A stretch of DNA of 64,000 bases from contig OZ026837.1 of the NCBI GenBank assembly GCA_964023205.1, positions 11,323,479 through 11,387,478 on the forward strand. Reading direction: 5' to 3'. Under the pieces are notes generated by a model, which searched no databases, was not told the origin of the DNA, and saw only the letters and a list, made by a program, of their open reading frames with translations. How positions within the stretch are numbered: the first letter of the stretch is position 1; each line of letters starts with the position of its first letter. This DNA comes from Lutraria lutraria. Lineage: Eukaryota > Mollusca > Bivalvia > Venerida > Mactridae. The position numbers and the translations under genes are program-made. This document shows, piece by piece, positions 23,753 through 36,209 of the stretch.

Positions 23753-25040
23753 AAGTGTTATATTAAAAGTATTTGAAAGGGTTGTTTATGACCAAGGAGA
23801 AACATACCTCAATGATAAAGACTTGTTGGGTCACCTTCAGTCCTGGTTCAGAAGTACATATTCCACAGAAACCATTTTACTGATGTCATACGTTTAAAAC
23901 TAGATGAATGTAATCTTGTTAGGAGGGTTTTACTAGACCTACAATAGGCTTTAGATACTGTTGACCACTCTGTAACAGCCATGAAACTTGAATTTCCATG
24001 TGTTGGTAAAGATATAATACACTGGTTTGACTCATGTCTATAAAATATGCAGCAATTTGTTGATATCTCTGGAACACATTCCACATAGGATAGATAATGT
24101 GTCTTGTGGGGTGCCTCAGGGATCAATCCTAGGGCCTCTTTTACTTTTATTTATGTCAATGACATGTCTGCACTTGTAACCAATCAGCTTCTCTTATGTG
24201 TTGATGACTCAGCAATACAGATAAAGTCAAGTCAGTTATTGAAAATGCACTTGCAGCTGATTTAACACAAATTGTGTCAGTGTCAGTCATTAAATGTAAC
24301 TTGTAATGAAATGTCCATCCAGTCAACTACTTTTGTCAAATATCTTGGGGTCACACTTTATCATCCATTGTCTTGTGATAAGATGCTAGACTGAAATTTC
24401 TTTTTATAAGAAAAGAAATTTTCTTACTGAACAAACAAAATAACTCTCTTCCTTAGTGTCATTTTGGTTATGCATGTTCTTTTTGATATCACGACTTAAC
24501 TAAACATTGGACAAATAAGTTACATGTCACACTCGAAACAAGCTGATACATTTTGTACTAAATCTTGATCATATTATTAGTAAGGAGCATTTTGTTCAAC
24601 TTAATTGGGTACCTGTACACAAAAGAGAGGATCACATCGTTTTATAATTATATAATGTCTTTAAGATAAAAACTGGTGTTATCCCAAAATATATGTGCAC
24701 TCATTTTGCTTCAGAAATCTCAAGATTCAGTTCATTCACATAGCACCAGATTCGGTCACCATGGATGTTATGCTAATATATTAGGAACATTAAACAATTA
24801 AGTAAATTTAAATCTGAAATCAAACAGCATCTTTTAACTAGTATTTATTAAATGTTTAATGTGATATTCATGTAATTGTGACACCTTTATATCCAGATTT
24901 TTTATTTTATACTGTTAATGATGTGTGCATAAATAGTTGTTGTTGTCTATAAATTTAATATGTATGTATTTGCCTCTCTGGGCCAAACCCCATTTACAAG
25001 GACCATGATGGAATTAAGGGGTTTCCCCTTTTTGTGTCCT
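23753..25040 (+). pseudogene. LINE (CR1/L2-like) reverse transcriptase, C-terminal part and 3' end, decayed
   Basis: Reading resumes with VILKVFERVVYDQ and LNDKDLLGHLQSWFRSTYST, then LLDLQ*ALDTVDH (the F-L-D-L-x-K-A-F-D-T-V-D-H block with an in-frame stop). Next come CGVPQGSILGPLLLLF at about 24,100-24,150 and CVDDSA at about 24,200, in place of the Y-A-D-D-S/T catalytic box. TTFVKYLGVTL follows, and then a degraded C-terminal region ending in 'aaatctgaaatcaaacagca'. The 3' end is placed near the 'gaccatgatggaattaagg' module. Many stops and shifts, plus the altered box, show it is inactive. Confidence 0.82.
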
Positions 25041-28000
25041 ACTTGGTGTGGAACGTTGATTATCATGGTTTACCACTATTTTAAAATGTTTAATGTTGTT
25101 GGGTTTTTTTCATTGATAATTAAATTAGTTGATATTTATATTCAATACATTATCTTTAGATTAATACACATGTATTTTTATATATATTCATTTTATTTGG
25201 TAATCTAATGTCTGTGATAAATGTACCATGTTTCAAATGCTTTTTATTAGCAAAATAATTGATGTTTATAATAGTTTTAAGATATATACAGAGGTCAGTT
25301 TCCCTAACGATTTTTTCCTGGACTATTGTCTACCTATTAACGAAGTGCATGATGGGAGAAATGAAATTATCAAATCCACATACTTTAAGCAGAAAAAGTT
25401 ATCGTACTTCTATTATAATCAGATAATTGCTAAGTTTTTTTTCTAATTGAAATGGAATATTTTTCAAGCATTATAATTGTAGATATCCAAATGCAGTCAT
25501 ATATAAAAATAATTAAGATGTCATCGTATTTTTGAAAGTCAATGCCAGCTTTTAAAAAATGACATTAATTCACAGGGCGGTCTTTATTCGGAGATTCAAA
25601 CACAGATTTGACTTTATATGACGAATAATTTTTTATCATTTTCTTATCAACTCACCCAGCAACAGATTACACTATTCTCTGTTTCTCAAATTGTAAAAGG
25701 TCTTGTCCATTAATAGTCATTTTTCCAAGTTTAGACTTAAGACGATACATTTCTGCTGAGAAATTGTTATCGATTGTCAGAAACACCACAGATGTTAATC
25801 AAGAAATTAATTGAGTAAAACATTTTCTGCTTAATATGGTCGGAAATATTCCAGCTAAGATCATTAATATACCATAATCTGAGACAAGCACTGAGAATTG
25901 TTGTCTTTAAACGTTCAGATAATTATTACACACAAAACTGTCTGTGCTGACTGCTAATTGTACGTCGAATTTAACATCAAACCGAACGGTTCAGTTTTAA
26001 CAATTAAAATCAGTTCCTTTTTGATTTCCAATAAAAGCGGCGAATGGAATAATTTTATGGAATGAAAAATAGTTTCCTGTGTTTTATTTCAATTGTGTAT
26101 CGCTTTGGAAAATTAGGCAGTGATAACTTGTATAGTTGAATCTACACAGCTGTTGTATACATATGCAGGAAGGGGAATGGCTAATATAATCAATACCTTG
26201 ATGTAAGTATAACATTTCTGATGACGTCTTCTCCATCACATCCATTGCATTTTGTGTTTCTGTGGTTTTATTTTTGTCAAGTTATGATCGTATCCAATCT
26301 TTTCAGTCATTATCATTGCGTAATAGAATACAACAAAACATATTGTTTTCTTTTGTTTTATATGAATTCTATCCATGAAATTATGTCTCCCATTTGCCAT
26401 TACTGTTGAAATCAGACACACTAAAGGTTACCTCCAGTTTGTATGTACAGGGTAACGAACAGGGGATGATAATAAATATAATAAACATGTTGTTATAGAA
26501 AAGCAGCAATAACAAAACGTGAGTACTAAATATTCAATGTATATTATGTACATATTCAAAAGGAAATAAATAGGGCTCTGATACCCATCTATATTTATAA
26601 CCAGAAATATTTCAATTTTGTTTTTATGAATGTTCGGATACCAATGGCTTTAAATAAATGAATGGTTCTTATAATATTTAATAAATCATGAGAAAACTTG
26701 CAGGTTTGGCAAATCTTGAAATGTGAATTTTGAGTAAACTAGCGGTATGTTTTGTAACTATTTTACCGGACTTTCAATAATTGATTTAGGCATTAAAATG
26801 ATACCAATTTGATTGCTTTTCGAGACGCTTTAGTTCCAGGGAATGCCCCTTTAATTGCTGCAATGGAAATTGCTCGTATTTTAAAATTAATGTTGATAAA
26901 TGAAACAGATTGATATATATATATCAGTATCACATTTAATTGTCGTAATTCTGGTTGCTATGACAATATGGTACTAAAGACACCCTGTAATAAATTTCTT
27001 AGTCTAATTGTCCATGACTTACTTCTGCAGAATATTGACTGTTTGGCTTTTAATTTTTGGAAAGTATATTTCTAACATTATTAAGATCATTTTGGTATTT
27101 TGATAGTATAAAAACCACATGTGCCCTGCTTCTTGGTTCTTACCACATTGCAGTAATTAGTTTATGAGCGTGATGCTTTCTAAGAAATGTATAACCTTTG
27201 TTATCTTTGACCGCAGTAATGGACATATCACCTCGCTATTTACCTGATCAGTCAATGATTTTACTGGTAATACATATTAGTATCTGTCGTACATTTGAGC
27301 CATCAGAGGGTTCAATGTTTTAAAGTTCATCGTTTCAAACATGGTTTCCTTCACGATTAAGTAAGGTGATTGACAAGAAAAAGAGCGGTGGGCGGTCGAA
27401 CAACAACAGGTCGGTACATTAGATCAGTCTTCGGAATTCAGTAATCACGCTTGCTTCAATACGCTCTGCTCCGAAGATTAAAAAAAATAAACACTGGCTT
27501 GTACTTGATATGAACCTGGAAAAAATACGGAATATTTTTTTATGTCTAAGTGTCTATAAATCCAAGTTATAGATGTTCATGAATCGGCGGGGCACTTAAT
27601 GCTGACAAAACCGAGGAAAATGTCCCGCGTGACTGTGCTATGTTTTCTTTAACTTTTATTTATTTGATTCACAATCCGTTTACAATGTGACACGAGGTAA
27701 CCATAGTGTTTTCCCTACATTTTAATCGAATCTGAAGGCTTTAATTTTTATTTTTTCTCTTTTTAATTGCCAAAGAAGGTTACATATAATGCATTAAGAA
27801 GCGGCTGTATGACACTGTTGACGAGTTGAAGACCTGTAGGCGAGTCAAAACTAAGACGGTTGGAGGTTATTTAGAATGTATTCAAAATTAAAAAAAATAC
27901 GCTTGATTGGCTACATTCCACGCGATATTGTTACTTAATTCCGAAGCATTGGCTTACTGTTTTCGAATTGTTTGCTGATTTCTAAAGTAATCAAATGGAC

Positions 28001-28065
28001 GAATCGTCACTTATGTGATGAACAGCTTCGCACATATTATGTAACAGGGATATATAGTTTGTTTT
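25041..28065. other. No supported gene or repeat
   Basis: A/T-rich DNA. Open frames at 25,228-25,446 and 26,221-26,421 (both strands) have no motif. A TGATATATATATATCA run at about 26,912 is a simple A/T palindrome. Confidence 0.45.
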
Positions 28066-28260
28066 GCGGGGATTCGTGTGGTAGTGGTTAAGGGCTTTTG
28101 CTATTTGTTACAAACACCTCATCGATGTAAGTTTGAATCCTGGAACTGAACATATTACATATATGAGACAGCTGCCCCCAGGCTATGAACATTGATTCTG
28201 TCCAAGTTATCGCAGAGGGACTTCTACCATCGTTAGAGCCGTAATAGATGCCAAATACCA
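28066..28260 (+). repeat. tRNA-derived SINE (family 4)
   Basis: An A-box-like 'gtggtagtggttaaggg' is followed about 45 bp later by a B-box-like 'gtaagtttgaatcctgg', the spacing of a tRNA-derived pol III promoter. The tRNA-like part is followed by an unrelated body ('gacagctgcccccaggctat', 'gcagagggacttctacc'). The bases needed for a proper tRNA fold are not all present, so this is not scored as a tRNA gene. Only one copy is in this window, so the 3' end is approximate. Confidence 0.6.
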
Positions 28261-28558
28261 TGTTCGTTGGTATGGCGCCAAACTACATTGAACAAGAAAA
28301 ACTATAACAGAACTCATTGCCAGCTTTCAAGGCCTAATTTACAAAGTAACCTCCCTTGATTTTCGGTCAAAGGGAAGCTTGTGATCAAATTTCGATTATG
28401 TCCCTTAGATAAGGACCCTAGATAAACCATTTAAGACCCTAGGTAGCACTGAAATCAGTAGAATCACGGTTCATTAAGCAAGACGCGCATTGCGCCCGCA
28501 GGCATGATCTTATCAGTGGTTCATCAAATACAGTAAAACAATGACAGAAAGTGATATC
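28261..28558. other. No recognised feature
   Basis: Intervening sequence without a supported gene. The downstream limit of the SINE may extend into it. Confidence 0.35.
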
Positions 28559-28606
28559 ATGAAGAACTTGACTTATACTTGTATTATTATATTTGTTAGT
28601 TGTTGG
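28559..28606 (+). CDS. Candidate signal-peptide-like first exon
   Basis: An ATG opens MKNLTYTCIIIFVSCW, a lysine followed by a hydrophobic core. A GTAACT at 28,607 could serve as a weak donor; read through, the frame stops after about 46 codons. No downstream exon or homology supports it. It is recorded because it has the same layout as the candidates at 1,856 and 6,493. Confidence 0.15.
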
Positions 28607-28892
28607 GTAACTACATCCAAGCTTAACATGTTTTATAATAAAATAACCATTGATGTACGCTTTGTTATATTTATTCTGCTAATAACAAGTTTTCTTTGAC
28701 AAGGTGAAAATTTAGTTAATTCTAATTTTGTTAATATGTAGATAAATAGATTGTAAAATCCATTCTGTTTCATTTATTCTGATTTTTATCGACAAATGTT
28801 ACTTTAAACAGCGGCAGATCCAGGATTTCAGGGGCATTATATTTTGGAAAGTATGCTATTTCATTGAATGATTTTTCATTTCTTTAGGAGGT

Positions 28893-28903
28893 GGGGGGGG
28901 GGG
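28893..28903 (+). repeat. G11 homopolymer
   Basis: An uninterrupted run of 11 G, unusual in this A/T-rich sequence. It is preceded by 'cagatccaggatttcagggg' about 80 bp upstream, possibly part of a repeat. Confidence 0.9.
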
Positions 28904-28964
28904 CTGAATTCGCTTGTGTTAAATAACTAGTTTATATTTTATCGAGTGTAAATTCAGATATATC

Positions 28965-29002
28965 AAGGACTTATATACATACATGTATGTATATAAGTCC
29001 TT
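28965..29002. repeat. 38-bp perfect palindrome
   Basis: Each 19-base arm reads AAGGACTTATATACATACA followed by its exact complement with no spacer. The flanks (ATATC before, GGATAT after) continue the symmetry imperfectly. It could extrude as a cruciform; no function is implied. Confidence 0.95.
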
Positions 29003-29895
29003 GGATATATATAACGTCCCTTTTAGATAAATAAACTGTAAAAAAGTCTCTGATCAAACCACTAAGTCTAACAATCATTTTTTGGCTTAAAATAAGTTCG
29101 ATGTTATTTATCATAGTAAAATATGACATGTCTACATATAATACATGTGCCTGGCATAATTCGCATCATTTTTTACCAATTTAAATAGCATGTAGTAATA
29201 AAATCCAATACAGGTCATGGTTCAGTAAGCTAATTATATATATTGCACTTACGGTCAGTATTAACTGGGACCATTATACACATGTATATTGATAATCACG
29301 TTAATTGGCGATGTAATCTGCATTCATCTATAAATGTTGATCCGTCTTACTATATGGAAACAAATTTAATTATTTTATATTTTTATGACAGGGTTGTGCT
29401 CAACAGCTAATTTAAAGCCATTCAATATGTTTCTATACTTTAATTCTGATGCTTATCTTTTCGCACTTTGTTTTGTTAAAATTATCTATATGTGTATATT
29501 GGTCCCAGGAATTATGTTTATAAAGATCACAAAATGAACAAAATACATCTTAATCAAGATTAATGATCTTTAGTTATAAATTGAAAAAATGATAAATTAT
29601 GCTTGAATTTATGAGTTATGAGTTTCATTATATTAAACAGTAAAAATGTTGATTCACAATCTGACACTAACATCTAGGCTATACTTATACTGTATATATC
29701 CGCATACTGATTTTATCTCTAAAGCCATGCTACTTGGTTACGGGAATATACAAATAACTATAATTATCATGTAGGTACCTTATTATGAGAAACAACACGT
29801 TTCCAAAACTGGTCAATTCAGACCGCACATGGAAGCAAGAAAATGTTAGAAATATTAATACATTAATATTCAATATGAATCAGCAAAGAATCTAG
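29003..29895. other. No recognised feature
   Basis: A/T-rich sequence without a supported gene or repeat. Confidence 0.45.
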
Positions 29896-30815
29896 CTTGT
29901 GCACTAACTGGGAAAATGTGATGCTAAAATTACAACATGGCTTTCGTGGTGTTTGAATATCCGCTACTATGTCTAGTTATAGAAATTTCTTTGTATGTTA
30001 ATTCACAATGTATTTATAATCTGGACCGGCAAGGATAACTTAAATTTGTAACGATCAAGGAAGCAATAAGATAGAATACAACATAATTGAAATTTATATC
30101 ATTATAAAGAAGAAAGTTGCAAAATTGTGCACATAACTGGGAAAATATTGTACTTAAATGTATATTGCAAAATGACTTTCTCGGTGCTTGAATTCCGCCA
30201 TCCGTTGCCCAGTTTTAGGAATTTCCTTGTATGTTTTAAAAATCCAGACCGACAAGGATAATTTTGTAACGATCAGGGAATCAAGAAGATAAAATACAAC
30301 ATAATTGAAATTTATATCATTATAAAGAAGAAAGATGCAAAATTGTGCACATAGCTGGGAAAATATTGTACTTATATTGCAAAATGACTTTCTCTTTGCT
30401 TGAATTCCGCCATCTTGCATAGTTTTAGGAATTTTCTTGTATGTTAATACACAATGTTTTTATAAATTTTGACCGACAGGGATAATTTTGTAACGATCAG
30501 GGAAGCAAGAAGATAAAATACAACATAATTGAAATATATATCATTATAAAGAAGAAAGATGTAAAATTGTGCACATAACAGGGAAAATGTTGTGCTTATA
30601 CTACAAAATGTCTTTCTAGGTGTTTGAAATTCCCACTTTTGCTTAATTTTAGAAATTTCCTTCTTTGTTCATATAAAAAATCTAGACCGACAGGGACAAT
30701 TTTGTAACGATCAGGGAAGCAAGAAGATAATATATAACATAATTAAAATTTATATCATTATAAAGAAGAAAGATGCAAAATTGTGCACATAACAGGGAAA
30801 ATGTTGTGCCTTTAT
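29896..30815 (+). repeat. 218-bp satellite, about four copies
   Basis: The anchor 'gcaaaattgtgcacataac' occurs at about 30,121, 30,339, 30,563 and 30,777, giving unit lengths of 218, 224 and 214 bp. A more diverged first unit starts at about 29,896. Each unit includes 'tttgtaacgatcagggaagc', 'acaacataattgaaat' and 'atcattataaagaagaaag'. The first unit is the most diverged and the inner ones are closest, as expected for a decaying array edge. The minus-strand frame at 30,154-30,420 is an artefact of the repeat. Confidence 0.9.
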
Positions 30816-30978
30816 TATTAATAAAGTTATTACAAGTTAAATAAATACTTCCTCTATAACTCTATATAGAGCACCTGTCACCGCCATGTCATCGATATCG
30901 CAAAAAAGTCGATTTTCAAGGGGGACAACTTTCCCGATAAGCCAACTGATAAGCTCTGAAAGCTGGCAATGTTGTAGG

Positions 30979-31430
30979 TAGGCAAATTACAAGATGTATT
31001 TGGTGTATGTTTTTCTTGTATGAAGTTGCTTTTTTCATAAAGTATATTAACTGTATATTTTACTCAATCCTCCATTATGGAGAGTATAACATATTAACAT
31101 GATATGAGTAATACACACATATTGACAATCATGAGTAGTTTACACGAGCACATGGTAATATCACACCCTACATCAATCAAATAGAATAAACTCTAAACAC
31201 CCACATTGAACCTCAAATAGAATTTCAGATATCAAGCCACACAACAACTTATCTAGGTCAAAATCACAGAGCAATGCCTGGATGATTTACTTACCTACCA
31301 ACTATCAATAGATTCAGTCATCACCATTAGCCAATCAAATGGCCAGGATTAGCCAAACAAGTAATATACACTTTTCTATATACCCACAAACAACTATAAT
31401 AAACTCTTACCCATGAGTGTAATTCGTCTA
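30979..31430 (+). mobile_element. ~450-bp MITE-like element, copy 1
   Basis: It begins TAGGCAAATTACAAG and ends GTAATTCGTCTA, imperfect inverted termini of about 11 bp. It matches copy 2 (32,565-33,030) in reverse over its whole length, including 'agttgcttttttcataaag', 'atattgacaatcatgagta', 'gcacatggtaatatca' and 'cattagccaatcaaatggcc'. A short hairpin (here decayed) lies inside the first end. No coding capacity. Flanking or terminal TA may be the target duplication. Confidence 0.8.
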
Positions 31431-32564
31431 AAGAATTCCTATATTTGTGCTCTATTTGACATATAAGAAAGGTGATATTGAATAATTTGTGTTTTGTTTG
31501 TAAGAGCTATAGCTGTTCTATTTTAATTAGTGTATTTCCCAATGAACACACATTTTGGCCCAATTTTGCGAAAAGGCTTAATTCACAGAATTACCAAAGC
31601 TTCATTAATGACAACAACAGCGTATTTGTGAAATACTCCAACATACATGTAATTAGATATATTTAGATGAATAACCAATGACCTTTGATCATTTAATGTT
31701 AAGTTAAGATTTATTTTTCAATTATACAATACAATTATAGAATTGATTTTAAATGTTTGTATATATATGTGTTTTACATATAATTGTTGGCAATGAACAT
31801 TGTATACGTCAAATACAGTATTTCTAATGATTGAATACTACGACTTATTTGAATTGATGCCGGTAAGTTTTCTTTAATGGGCTTGACTCAGGTCAGAAAA
31901 ATGTAGTTGAGCGGATTCGAACCAAGCGTTTTTGATCTTCAGAAACAATGATAAATACACTTTGTAGTTTGTACGAGTAAGTACAAAATGTATAATTATA
32001 CACTTTTATTGACACTTCGTAATGTTCTCGAGCCGAAATAATATAAAGAAACTGAACATGCGATTTTATCTTATCATTTATAGCATTTTATCGGTTACCA
32101 TCTGTAAAACAAGAATATTAGCAATGCATTAGCTGTATGTAATAAACAATATATGATCTTAGAAGAAGTGCAGCAACATTATATTTATGATTACTTGCCA
32201 GATTTTATATATTGCGCGCCTGTAATGGTGAATTTTTCTTATCTGTCTGGGCTGAAAAATGGGTCTATTATTGCAGTACATTACAGTTTTAAAGTTGACA
32301 TAGAGTGGTATGCCTAAATGGTAGGATACGTATATACGCGTCGTCTGCTTTTATCTTTTCAAACCAGTTAAGGTTATATCAATTTCGAAACAAATTCAAG
32401 ATGTGTGAAAACGTGGTAGACTAGTGACGTATCTTAGACGACCAAGTTTCAATTCAATTCTTGCGTTAGCCTTGATACCGATGTAGCTGACATGGTCCGC
32501 AATAAGTAATGAATAGATTTTTTTAATCAAATTACTATGGGTATGTATTTAATTATTATTTTTC
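31431..32564. other. Spacer between the two MITE copies
   Basis: No gene supported. An open frame at 31,472-31,666 (+, 64 codons) has no motif. In reverse, 'cgcttggttcgaatccgctc' at about 31,911-31,930 contains a perfect pol III B-box (GGTTCGAATCC). I see no A box at the right distance, so it may be a SINE remnant. Confidence 0.45.
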
Positions 32565-33030
32565 TAGACGAATTATTCTTATGAGTATTAGTTTATTATA
32601 GTTGTTTGCGAGTATATAGTGTAGTGTCTATTACTAGTTTGGCTAATCCTGGCCATTTGATTGGCTAATGATGATGACTGAATCTATTAATAGTTGACAG
32701 GTAAGTAAATCATGAAGGCATTGCATAGATAAGTTGTTGTGTGGCTATTTGAAGTTCAATGTGGTTGTATGATAGTGCTCAGATTTATGGTGAATTCGTT
32801 AACATTTAGGATTGATATTACCATGTGCTTGTGAACTGTATTCATGAATGTATTCATATGTCAAATACTCATGATTGTCAATATAATGTGTATTACTTAT
32901 ATCATGTAAATAATATTATGTTATACTCTCCTTAATGAAGGGTTGCATAAGATATTCAGTCAATATCCTTTATAAAAAAGCAACTTTATACAAAAAGCAT
33001 AAACCAATATGCTTTTTGTAATTCGTCTAC
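32565..33030 (-). mobile_element. ~466-bp MITE-like element, copy 2 (inverted)
   Basis: Its termini are clean inverted repeats, TAGACGAATTA at 32,565 and its near-complement GTAATTCGTCTA ending at 33,030. Reading from the right end, an 11-bp-stem hairpin (ACAAAAAGCAT ... ATGCTTTTTGT) lies just inside the terminus. Terminal TA could be the target duplication of a Tc1/mariner-type MITE. A subterminal hairpin at one end is also seen in Helentron-type elements, so the class is open. Together with copy 1 it makes a ~450-bp inverted repeat with a ~1.1 kb spacer. Confidence 0.82.
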
Positions 33031-34250
33031 CTATAACGTTTTGTTATAGTTTTTCTTGTTATTCATAATTATGTTCCTGTTGTTACCATATTATTTGCAT
33101 ACTCTAATAGGAATCTCCTTTTTGTTTACATCTGGAGCTATGAACTCGATCTTGTAATATACATGTACCGCCACAGAATATTCATTAATAATAGTATTAC
33201 TAATATTAATAGTTTTATTAAATAACACTTATTATCCTGTCTGTTTACACCACAGTGCAATAAGAAATGTCTGCGATTGTTACCGAGTTTCAATGTTGTG
33301 ATAAAACATATTATCAGGTATAAGAAGCCAATTTACCATTAAATGAGGTGTACATTAATTGACACTACAGACAATGGTTGTTACCATAAGCATCCATACT
33401 ACAAAACATATACTTCATTATCACGTAGATGCTTCGAATTTTACAAAACTATAGTTCAATTGTGAAGGTATAATGTGCTGAACGATTATAAAACGCAGTC
33501 GAAAATTGACAGTGCATTAACTGTTTTACTGATCTTTGGCAGGAATGATTGGGGGGAAATAGTATTGAACTTTAACCAATAATTATTTAATGGGAAGGAG
33601 ACACTTTGTGAAAAGCAAACATGATGTTTTGCCTCTATGTCTGAAAGGATAATAATTCACGTTATGTGAATTTGAATACATTTGTATCAATCTCGTCCAA
33701 GACTCAGTTGATTCTTTGCCACGCATTTTAACAGAATATTAAGCTACGATGATAAGACTGGCAGTGATACACGTATACCTACCGATAAACTGGTCTAATG
33801 AATAGTCAAAAGCTAATGTAACTTCGGTGAACGGATGTAATGCTGCCTGAAAATGCCGATGACAACAAAGCTAATTGCCAAATGACAATGACAAATGAAA
33901 TTGGACTGTAAGAAATCACTTCGTAGACAATTATATTATATAGTACCAGGGCCGTACCTTTCAGGAGACTGTGTTTTGTCCTGCGATCCGTGTATGTTGT
34001 TTAGCTTGGGTTTTTTTAGTTATGGGGAAAGTAGTATTTCGGGAAAGAAGCGATTGGTTTTTGTATGCATTTTATTCCTTAGAATATTTTTATCTATATC
34101 CATAAACATTTGTTATCCTCTTTTTTGCTGAGTGATGTTTATTCAAGTCTTCACCTCCCGAAGTGCCCGTGGTCTAATTACTTCTCGATGCTTTCAAATA
34201 TGTAACTCTGACGCTCATACCAATTTACGCTCGCGGACATGATAATAAAA
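33031..34250. other. No recognised feature
   Basis: A/T-rich sequence. The plus-strand frame at 33,895-34,131 (78 codons) shows no recognisable domain. Confidence 0.45.
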
Positions 34251-34486
34251 TTTGGTTGTGTTTGTTTGTTTGTTTGTTTGAGTTTTACGCACCTTTTCAA
34301 CAGTTAGAGTCATATGAGGCAGATAGTTAACCTAACCATCGTCCCTGTGAAGAACCAGTACTAGACTTCCATCCTCCGTAAGCAAATGCCTACTTTCTCA
34401 CATAAAGAGACATGATCGGTAACTAGTATCGAACCCACGACCTTCTATCAGCGACCTTAAGCAATCGACCACGGAGGTGGGTCTTT
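34251..34486 (-). repeat. tRNA-derived SINE (family 1), near full length
   Basis: Read in reverse it has an A-box-like 'gtggtcgattgcttaagg', a B-box-like 'ggtcgtgggttcgat', a body with 'agagtaggc'-type and 'agtactggttcttcac' blocks, then 'cgtaaaactcaaa' and a (CAAA)n tail. On the plus strand that tail appears as (TTTG)n at 34,254-34,278. It aligns along its length with 39,593-39,811 (+). The tRNA-like head has mismatches in would-be stems, so it is not a tRNA gene. Confidence 0.85.
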
Positions 34487-36200
34487 TTGCTATGTCCTTA
34501 TTAAGAATATTACAAACATTTAGAATATAACAAAAATGTTTTAATATATTTTGATAGTAGGGCTATCTATAAGCATTACCTTGTTATCTAGTAAATATCT
34601 ACATTGTGTGATCTACTTTTTACAATCATTAATTTAGTTACTAGTATTTGAGGTAATTTCAGGGAATGGAGAAGTACAGGTAATAACTGATATGATTTAT
34701 AAAAGAAGCAAGATACTCATCAGAAAAGTCGATCAAATAAGATCAGTTAATTAATGAACCGCTCTTAGTACCTTTATTATGAAAATATTTCTCATATTCT
34801 AGACACGACCGGTTCTGATTAGCAACAATAAGCTGAACGCTACCCACCTGTTTGTGAAATACTTCTCAATACTCCTGTAATAAACAGCAAAGTCATTCAG
34901 TGTAAACGAATAAGGCGAATTAAAAACTATAAAAAATCATTCTCAGGCGGTGTTTGATTTCATACCGTCATCAATATTTCAATACAGGTTCGTGCCATCA
35001 TTATAATATAATAAAATTCTACACAATAGAATAATTATGATATTGTGGATACAAGATTTAAGTGCATGTGTATTAATAAAATGTTGGAAATATTTTAACT
35101 CGTCTTATGAACTATCTTACGATGCTTTAGAAAATTCAGTTCCAAGACTCTGATTCGAACACGTTGCTTAATTTTTGTTAATCTAGTGCTTTGCGGCTGC
35201 GCTGTTGTTGTTTTTTTCCATTTTTTGTTGTTGTTGCTCATGTTCAATGTGTGTGGTTATTGTATTAGTCCCTCGAATATTAAATTATCTGGAGGATGTA
35301 TTGATGAACCCTAACGGCAATAGTGTTAAGATAGTTTGTCCCCTAAGAGCATGGTAATTTAGGGCCAGTAAGTAGATGTGGCATCTTATAGAAGTAAGTT
35401 TAAACGCAGTAGGTTTCACATACTCTTTGGGCAACCATTGGGAAAGACTAAATCTGGCCTTCAAAAGTGATCTTTATTCGGAGGTCATTTTGTTCTAAAA
35501 TATCAATTTTACAAAACGGCCTTTGTTCACAGGGTGGTCTTTGTCAAATGTCAAATCTATTACGCTTATGTTATCTACATTTTTAGAACTGGTATGTGAT
35601 TTACGAAAGTCAGAAATGACTTCAGTTTCCATGATATTGAAATAAAGAAATCAATATCTTAAAAATTCGTTACTGTGTTACAATAAAATAGTTTGTATTT
35701 GCCGAAAACAACTTCTATTATATTCAGTATATTAGTTTTACTTAGCGCAAGATAAAAAAATAGTCTGTAGTTATTGCACACGTGAAGAATTGTTTATCCT
35801 ACATCATAAGTAGTATTTAAACTGGATTCGCCAAAATCACTAAACTGGTTTTATATCTTATATCCCCATAGCTTAGCAGCCATACTCATTGAACATTGGA
35901 TGGAGAGTTTTCCGCGTTAGTATATAACTTTCCAATAGAAGCTGAATACATTCGAGAGTTCTATTTTCATACAGTCAACTCAATTGAGCAGACGTGTTCA
36001 TCAGTAGAATCTTCTTTACTTTGACCGTTACCTAAGTTTGGGAAAAAAACACTTGATAGATCATCTAGTAGTGAATTGGCTTACATGAGTTGTAATTGAC
36101 ACGGGTGTATTATGGTTCGATAGTCTCTTATTAGTGCTTATACATTATGGTACAAACCATGTTGATAACTAAATTGTTAGTTTAAATTTTGGTAACAATT
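34487..36200. other. No supported gene
   Basis: A/T-rich sequence. In reverse, 'gtgttcgaatcag' at about 35,150-35,162 resembles a B box and may be a SINE remnant; no A box is clear. Otherwise nothing recognised. Confidence 0.4.
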
Positions 36201-36209
36201 TATATTGGA

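Noticed and set aside
30154..30420. 88-codon minus-strand frame
   Set aside because: Lies wholly in the 218-bp satellite; not preserved in neighbouring units.
31911..31930. Pol III promoter with a perfect B box (reverse strand)
   Set aside because: No A box at a suitable distance and no terminator or repeat body recognised; left as a possible SINE remnant.
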